DNA of 32,141 nt from an uncultured Opitutia bacterium (GTDB taxonomy: Bacteria > Verrucomicrobiota > Verrucomicrobiia > Opitutales > Opitutaceae). Under the pieces are notes generated by a model that was not told the DNA's origin, searched no databases, and worked only from the letters and a program-made list of their open reading frames with translations. Below are positions 26,390 through 32,141 of this stretch, in pieces. How positions within the stretch are numbered: the first letter of the stretch is position 1; the number at the start of each line of letters is the position of its first letter. Made by a program: the position numbers and the translations under genes. The DNA is taken from assembly GCA_903948415.1 (NCBI GenBank), contig CAJAYO010000893.1, positions 1 to 32,141 of the forward strand, read 5' to 3'.

Positions 26390-26439
26390 GCAACCGTAAG
26401 ATCGACCCTCTTGCCACACCACTCTCCCGCTTTGTCCCG

Positions 26440-29400
26440 ATGAAACCCACCTCTCCTCCCACCACCGCCTCTCTCGTTCGCCCGCGCGCGCTGCAATTTT
26501 TTGCCCTTGCCGCCGGTTTGGCCTCCGTCAGTTCAGCTGCAGCGGCCGAGGTTTCCACGGCACCCAAAAGCGCTCCCGCCAAGTCCGACGTCGTCGCCCT
26601 CCAAAACTTCGTCGTCACCGGCTCGAACATTCTACGGCTCGACCTGGAGAAGGTCGTGCCGATCACCATCCTCGACCAAGACGCGATGGCCGCGCGCCAG
26701 GCCCTCCTGCCCGTCGACATGCTGACCTCCCTCCCGTCGGTCGTGAATCTCCCGGAAAACGAAACCCGCCTGGGCTCCTCCGGTGCGCGCGGCGACAACG
26801 CCAATATCAACCTCCGCAATCTCGGCGCCACCGGCACCCTCATTCTCGTCAACGGTCGCCGCATGGCCATCAACCCGATGACCGCCGGTCTCTCGCAGGC
26901 CGTGAACGTCAACCAGCTTCCGACCCAGGGCATCGAGCGTATCGAGGTCCTTCGCGATGGTGCCTCCGCGATCTACGGCTCCGACGCCGTCGGCGGCGTC
27001 ATCAACTACGTCCTCAAGCGCTCGTTCCAGGGCACCGAGATCATGCTCCGCCAGGGCCTCACCGAGGGGGGCGGCGGCCAGAGCACGCAGGCGACCCTTA
27101 CTTTCGGCACCAACTTCGCCGGCGGTCAGGGGCGGATTTTCGGCACCGTCGAGGCCCTTTACAAGGAGGCGATTTTCCTTCGCGACCGCGATTTCAGCTC
27201 CACCTCAAATCTCACCGCCAAGGCCCCCGCCCCGTTCAATGCCCTCGGCGGTCCCTTCGACGCCCGCACCGCGCGCGGTCGTTACCCGATTTTCCGCATC
27301 GGCACCGCCACCGCGAGCAACTGGCTTCGTCCCGTCGCCGGCACGCCGACGCTCACGACCGTCGCGCCCACGTTTGCCGCCAATCCGGAATTCTACCTCG
27401 ACCTCAACCAATTCGGCATGGCCTCCCCGCGCATGGCCCGCGCCAATTCGTTCTTCTCCGCCGAGTATGACGTCACCAAAACCGTCACGGCCTTCGCCGA
27501 TTTCTCCTACTACCAAGCCGACTCCACGATGGTCCGCCAACCCCTCGCGCTCAACGCCCCCACCAGCGACAAGCTCGCCGTCATGTCGTTGGACAACCCC
27601 TACAACCCCTACGGCTCCCGTTTCTACAGCGCCACCGGTGCACCCAATGCCGACGGCACGCCGCGCCTCACCGGCGCCCCGCGCGCCGTCAGCCTCGCCT
27701 CGGTGACGCTGCCTGATCTCGGTGTTGAAAAAATCTCCACCAAGGCCGACGTCGTGCGCGCCGCCGCCGGCCTCAAGGGCCGACTCGGCGACACCTGGAG
27801 TTGGGAATCCTCCGCTTTCTACAACCGCGTGAAGGGCGAGGACCTCGCGTTCCCCGACGTCCGCGAAAGCCTGCTCGCCCAGACCCTCGCACGCACCGAC
27901 GCCAACGCCTACAACCCCTTCGGTTACACCTTCAAGGTGCTCAACGGCGCCGTCGTCGCCGATCGCCCCTACACCAATCCCGCCGCCGTCGTAGACTCGT
28001 TTTCCTCGATTTACGCGCGCCACGCCACCAGCTCCATCGCCAGCGGCGACCTGCGCGTGACCGGCCGCTTGCTCCGCTGGTGGGGCGGCGACCTCATGGG
28101 TTCCTTCGGCACCGAATATCGCCAAGACAAGCTCGCAGACCGCCGCCCGCCCTTCAGCGGCGAGAACCCCGCCGGCTCCGGCCTCGAGACGACCGACAAC
28201 GACTACCTCCTCCATCCGCCGCGCCCCGACGTAATCGGCGATCGCCATATCACCAGCTTCTACGCCGAGGTCGTCGTGCCCCTCGTCAGCACCGAGCGCC
28301 GCGTGCCGTTCATCAACACCCTCGAGCTCACCGCGTCCGGGCGGCACGAAAATTACAGCGATTTCGGCCAAACCACGAAACCCAAAGTCGGCCTCAACTG
28401 GCGCCCGCTTTCCTGGCTCATGCTGCGCGGCTCCCGCAACGAGGGCTTCATGGCCCCGAGTCTCGCCGCCCTCTTCACCAGCCCGCGCTGGTCGATCTCC
28501 GCCGGCGCCGGGGACATCGACACCTATCGCAATCCCTTCACCAACGAGGGCGCCTACGTCCAGCGCACGTACTTCGGCGGTAACCCGGATCTCAAAGCCT
28601 CCGAGTCCAAGGGCCAGACCTACGGCGTCGTGATCGATGTCCCCGGCATCAAGGGCCTGAGCCTCACCGCCGACCAGTGGCGCATCGAGCGCACCAACCT
28701 CCTCGGCCAACGCAGCACCGCGCAGATTCGCGCGAGCGACGTCGCCCTTCTGCAAGCTTACACCAAGGCCCAACTCGCCGCCGCCCGCCCCCTCTCCGCC
28801 ATCGACCTCGGCAGCGGCACCGCGAATTACAAGGGCGATCCCGACGTCGTGCGCTACGCCGTCACCCCCGAGGATGTCGCCGCGTTCGGGCCCTACAACA
28901 CCGCCAACCCCAACAACCAACAGGCGGTCGCCGGCAAGATTTTCTCCGTCAACCAGCCGTTCATCAACCTCGCCACCAGCGACCACGAGGGCCTCGATCT
29001 CGGCCTGCGCTACGTCTTCCCCAAGCTCCCCTTCGGCACCGTCGTCCTCAATTCCGAATGGGCCTGCCTCGTGAAATCGCGCTCCGTGACGCGCCCAGCC
29101 AACCAGGCCGCGACCGAAAGCAACGACCTCAACGTCAACGGCGCCTCCCGTTGGCGCGGCACCTCGAACCTCACCTGGCGGCGCGGCGCGTGGACCACCC
29201 ACCTCGGCGCCTACTACGTCGGACCGTCGCAGGACTCCGGCGCGACGACGACTGCGGCCATCTACGATTCGCTCGGGCAACCCGCCTATATTGCCAAGCA
29301 TTTCACCGGCGGTGCCTTCGTTTACCGCTACATCACCGAATCGACCATCACCTACAACCTTTCGGTCGGCTATCGCTTCGGCCGCACCGACACGGCGTGG

Positions 29401-29550
29401 CTCCGCAACACCCGCGTGAGCCTTGGCCTCGTCAATCTCACCGACAAGGCCCCGCCCATCGGCTCCGGCGGTTTCGGCTACAGCCCCGGCGTCAGCCAGA
29501 ATCTCCTCTCCGGCCGCACCTGGTCGCTCGAACTGACGAAAGCGTTTTGA
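26440..29550 (+). CDS. TonB-dependent receptor
   Basis: Signal-like N-terminus from ATG 26440; plug NFVVTGSNILRLDLEKVVPITILDQDAMAARQALLPVDMLTSLPSV...NINLRNLGATGTLILVNGRRM...IERIEVLRDGASAIYGSDAVGGVINYVLKRSF; C-terminal TWSLELTKAF. Confidence 0.94.
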   Translation: MKPTSPPTTASLVRPRALQFFALAAGLASVSSAAAAEVSTAPKSAPAKSDVVALQNFVVTGSNILRLDLEKVVPITILDQDAMAARQALLPVDMLTSLPSVVNLPENETRLGSSGARGDNANINLRNLGATGTLILVNGRRMAINPMTAGLSQAVNVNQLPTQGIERIEVLRDGASAIYGSDAVGGVINYVLKRSFQGTEIMLRQGLTEGGGGQSTQATLTFGTNFAGGQGRIFGTVEALYKEAIFLRDRDFSSTSNLTAKAPAPFNALGGPFDARTARGRYPIFRIGTATASNWLRPVAGTPTLTTVAPTFAANPEFYLDLNQFGMASPRMARANSFFSAEYDVTKTVTAFADFSYYQADSTMVRQPLALNAPTSDKLAVMSLDNPYNPYGSRFYSATGAPNADGTPRLTGAPRAVSLASVTLPDLGVEKISTKADVVRAAAGLKGRLGDTWSWESSAFYNRVKGEDLAFPDVRESLLAQTLARTDANAYNPFGYTFKVLNGAVVADRPYTNPAAVVDSFSSIYARHATSSIASGDLRVTGRLLRWWGGDLMGSFGTEYRQDKLADRRPPFSGENPAGSGLETTDNDYLLHPPRPDVIGDRHITSFYAEVVVPLVSTERRVPFINTLELTASGRHENYSDFGQTTKPKVGLNWRPLSWLMLRGSRNEGFMAPSLAALFTSPRWSISAGAGDIDTYRNPFTNEGAYVQRTYFGGNPDLKASESKGQTYGVVIDVPGIKGLSLTADQWRIERTNLLGQRSTAQIRASDVALLQAYTKAQLAAARPLSAIDLGSGTANYKGDPDVVRYAVTPEDVAAFGPYNTANPNNQQAVAGKIFSVNQPFINLATSDHEGLDLGLRYVFPKLPFGTVVLNSEWACLVKSRSVTRPANQAATESNDLNVNGASRWRGTSNLTWRRGAWTTHLGAYYVGPSQDSGATTTAAIYDSLGQPAYIAKHFTGGAFVYRYITESTITYNLSVGYRFGRTDTAWLRNTRVSLGLVNLTDKAPPIGSGGFGYSPGVSQNLLSGRTWSLELTKAF

Positions 29551-29556
29551 TCCTTC

Positions 29557-30465
29557 ATGCGCCGCTTCTCCCTCCCCGTGGTGCTCGCACTGGCCACGTT
29601 CCGACTTCTCCCCGCCGCCGACGCGCCGGCCGATCCGGTGCGCGAAGCCTCCCGCGCCTGGCTCGCTTCGTTCCCGGCCGCACCGAAGCCCGAACTCACC
29701 AAGCACGGCCTCGTCGCCACCGAACTGCGCCGTTGGAACGTGCGGGGCGCCAACCAGGGCGTCGCCGTCGACGCCAACTCCTTTTACGGAATCGGCAACT
29801 ACGTCGTCGGCAAATACGACAAAACCACCGGCGCACGCGTCGCCGAGTGGGTCGGCCTTCGCGGCGGCGCCACCGTCCACCTCAACGGCGGCCTGGTGCA
29901 GGACGGCCAACTCGTGCTGGCCCACTCAAATTTCCCGCAACTGCCCATGGCCAGTTCGCTGGAGTACTTTGACCTTGCGACGGTGCAACCCGTGAAGTCG
30001 TGGAGTCTCGGCATCCGTCACGGCTCACTCACCTGGGCGGAAAAGAAAGACGGTTTCTGGTGGGCCTGCTTCGCTCACTACAACGACCAGGGCACCGGGC
30101 CCGCGACCGACAACCGCTCGACCCTCTTCGGCCGCTTCGACGAAACATGGCAGCTACGCGAGTCGTGGATCTTTCCTCCACAGGTCATCGCCAACTGGGG
30201 CAAAAGCAGTTCGTCCGGCGGCAGCTGGGGCGACGACGGCCTGCTCTACACCACGGGTCACGACGAAAAGGAACTCTACGTCCTCCGCCTCCCCCTCATG
30301 GGCGTCACTCTCGAATACGTGACGACCATCGCCGTCCCCTTCGAGGGCCGGTCGTGGGCTTGGGACCGCACCGACCAACGCGTGATCTACGGTATCATCC
30401 GCCGCACCGGCGAGGTCGTGGCCGCCCGGATTCCGCCCCTCCCGGCCGGCCTGCTGCGGCGTTGA
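29557..30465 (+). CDS. Secreted propeller-like hypothetical protein
   Basis: MRRFSLPVVLALATFRLLPAADAP signal peptide; repeated blade-like segments (NQGVAVDANSFYGIGNYVVGKYDKTTGARVAEW; DGLLYTTGHDEKELYVLRLP; AVPFEGRSWAWDRTDQRVIYGIIRRTGEVVAARIP). 6 bp downstream of the receptor stop. Confidence 0.75.
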   Translation: MRRFSLPVVLALATFRLLPAADAPADPVREASRAWLASFPAAPKPELTKHGLVATELRRWNVRGANQGVAVDANSFYGIGNYVVGKYDKTTGARVAEWVGLRGGATVHLNGGLVQDGQLVLAHSNFPQLPMASSLEYFDLATVQPVKSWSLGIRHGSLTWAEKKDGFWWACFAHYNDQGTGPATDNRSTLFGRFDETWQLRESWIFPPQVIANWGKSSSSGGSWGDDGLLYTTGHDEKELYVLRLPLMGVTLEYVTTIAVPFEGRSWAWDRTDQRVIYGIIRRTGEVVAARIPPLPAGLLRR

Positions 30466-30511
30466 GCTCGCGGCCCGCGACGCGCCCCCCGGCGCCCTAC
30501 CCCGGCGCCTC

Positions 30512-30551
30512 AAAAAAAATTCCCGGCACCACACAACGAGTGCCGGGAATT
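30512..30551 (-). terminator. Rho-independent terminator for the minus-strand waaA transcript
   Basis: Perfect 12-bp inverted repeat aattcccggcac-cacacaacga-gtgccgggaatt; minus-strand exit runs into a T-run (complement of caaaaaaaa at 30511-30519). Confidence 0.8.
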
Positions 30552-30641
30552 CCTGACCTGAACGCGTTCGCCCGGAACCCGGCAGTCAGACCACCGGAGC
30601 CCGCGGACGAACCATAAACCCCGCTGCGACGATAGCCGCCC

Positions 30642-30685
30642 GATGTGACGGTGCCGCGACGCCTTCGTCACGATCGCGTCAACCC
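30642..30685 (+). promoter_or_regulatory. Orphan Pho-box-like 11-bp repeat array in the waaA 3' region
   Basis: GATGTGACGGT / GCCGCGACGCC / TTCGTCACGAT / CGCGTCAACCC in strict 11-bp register. Confidence 0.35.
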
Positions 30686-30735
30686 TGCTCGTCGACCCTG
30701 AATTCTCCGCCCGATTCCGGCCGCCCCCCCCACCC

Positions 30736-32019
30736 TCACCGCAGCCTTGCGAGTTCCTCGCGGATCACCGCCAGCGTCCGGGCCACCGCGCCCGCATTGT
30801 CGCACCGCCACACCGCCGCCGCCGCCGCCAACGCCTCCCGCCGCGACGCGTCGCGCAACAACTCCTGCGCCACCTCGGCGAGCGCCGCCGCGTCCGCCAC
30901 CTCCCGCGCCGCACCGCGCGCGAGCAGATCCCGCGACAGGAGGCGGAAATTCCCCATGCCCGGACCAAAAATGATCGGCTTGCCCAGCGCCGCCGCCTCC
31001 ACCGGCGTCTGCCCGTCCGTATGCGGCAGCAAACTTTTCCCCACGAACACCACGTCGGCGAGCTGCGTGAGATTGCGCAGTTCGCCCGTCGTGTCGCCCA
31101 CCAGCACATCGACTTCGCCCGGCGCCGGCCCTCTCGAGCGGAAATGAAACTTCAGCTTCGATTTCACCAACAACCGCTCGACGTCCAGCCGCCGCTCCGC
31201 GTGACGTGGCACCAGTATCAGCGCACACCGCACGCCTCGCTCGCGCGTCAACCGCAGCGCGCCGAGCATCGCCTCCTCTTCGCCGGCCCACGTGGACGAC
31301 CCCAACAGCACCAGCCCGTCCGGCAGGCCCAATTCGCAGCGCAATTGCCCGCGCTCGGCGTCCGCCAGCCGCGGAATCTGCACATCCAATTTGATATTGC
31401 CGGTCAGCGTCAGCTTGTCCGCCGGCACGCCCAGTTCGCGTAATCTCGCTTCATCCTGGGCCGAACACGCCAGAAACCGCGTGACGCCGCCCACCAGGAG
31501 CTGCGCCGCGGGCCCGAACCATTTCATCCGCGCAAAACTCCGGTCCGAGAGCCGCGCGTTGATGCACAGCACCGGCACGCCCCGTTTCTGCGCCTGCCGC
31601 AGGTGCTCCGGCCAGCGCTCGCCTTCCGTCAGGATGGCCAGATCCGGTTTGATGCGGCGCCACGCGCGCGCCGAAAACGGCCACCAATCGATCGGAAAAT
31701 ATCCGATCCCAACGGTGTGCGCCTGATATTTGTCCGTCGCCAGCCGATAGCCCGTGCTCGTCGTCGTCGTCAAGTAGACCTCGGTGCCGTCGCGCCGCAG
31801 CGCCTCCAGCAACGGCCCGATCGCCAGCATCTCGCCCACGCTCACCGCCTGCAGCCACACGCGCCGCACACCCGGCTCTTTCTTCGGCAGCCACGGGTGC
31901 CCGCCAAATCGCTGCGCAAAATTCTCCCGATAACCCCCGCGCCGCCGCATCCGTCGCAGGTAGGCCGGAGCCATCACGATCAGCACGGGAATAAAGAATA
32001 ATCGGTAGAACCAAATCAT
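30736..32019 (-). CDS. waaA: 3-deoxy-D-manno-octulosonic acid (Kdo) transferase
   Basis: RRVWLQAVSVGEMLAIGPLLEAL, VYLTTTTSTGYRLA, PDLAILTEGERWPEHLRQAQKRGVPVLCINARLSDRSF, LTGNIKLDV, LLGSSTWAGEEEAML, ILVPRHAERR, FVGKSLLPHTDGQTPVEAAALGKPIIFGPGMGNF. Confidence 0.93.
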   Translation of the reverse strand: MIWFYRLFFIPVLIVMAPAYLRRMRRRGGYRENFAQRFGGHPWLPKKEPGVRRVWLQAVSVGEMLAIGPLLEALRRDGTEVYLTTTTSTGYRLATDKYQAHTVGIGYFPIDWWPFSARAWRRIKPDLAILTEGERWPEHLRQAQKRGVPVLCINARLSDRSFARMKWFGPAAQLLVGGVTRFLACSAQDEARLRELGVPADKLTLTGNIKLDVQIPRLADAERGQLRCELGLPDGLVLLGSSTWAGEEEAMLGALRLTRERGVRCALILVPRHAERRLDVERLLVKSKLKFHFRSRGPAPGEVDVLVGDTTGELRNLTQLADVVFVGKSLLPHTDGQTPVEAAALGKPIIFGPGMGNFRLLSRDLLARGAAREVADAAALAEVAQELLRDASRREALAAAAAVWRCDNAGAVARTLAVIREELARLR

Positions 32020-32141
32020 CGGTGAAGGCGCGTCTGATTGCGGGAATCAGGGGGAAGAGGCAACTCCGCTGATGGGTGTCCAATCGGGCCCACGCGGGCG
32101 CACGTTCGCCCCCCCTCCTTCGCCGCTTCAGGTCGCGTCGG

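Noticed and set aside
27205-29925. 906-aa minus ORF opposite the second TonB receptor
   Set aside because: Long but Gly/Val/Glu/Asp-rich antisense shadow without any recognisable family signature.

Overview
High-GC bacterial window whose gene content and secreted-protein style suggest Verrucomicrobia/Opitutaceae (inference, not proven). I support about 20 protein-coding genes and no RNA genes, CRISPR arrays or mobile elements. Left part: a leftward TonB-dependent receptor plus beta-helix-type surface protein (5198->499), divergent from a rightward set encoding a phytase-family esterase-like protein, two small proteins and a PhoA-type alkaline phosphatase (5441->10302). Middle: TPR protein, ClC channel/antiporter coupled to a PTS EIIA-like protein, SNF2 helicase. 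These are followed by a tightly coupled four-gene operon (17290->21405): GT4 glycosyltransferase, MGDG-synthase/UgtP-like glycosyltransferase, diacylglycerol-kinase-family protein, and PlcP/LpxH-like metallophosphoesterase. Right part: methyltransferase, alpha/beta hydrolase + GH3-family acyl-adenylase pair, Lys/Ala-rich small protein, second TonB-dependent receptor + secreted propeller-like protein, and WaaA. The most interesting signal is a set of 11-bp-periodic (G/T)(T/C)CAC direct repeats, resembling PhoB/PhoP-type Pho boxes, at four intergenic sites. Three point into the phytase/phosphatase set, the glycolipid operon and the second TonB receptor. The fourth is an orphan behind waaA. Together these suggest a phosphate-starvation island combining organophosphate scavenging with phospholipid-to-glycolipid membrane replacement. 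This is a hypothesis from sequence reading; no statistics or database searches were run.
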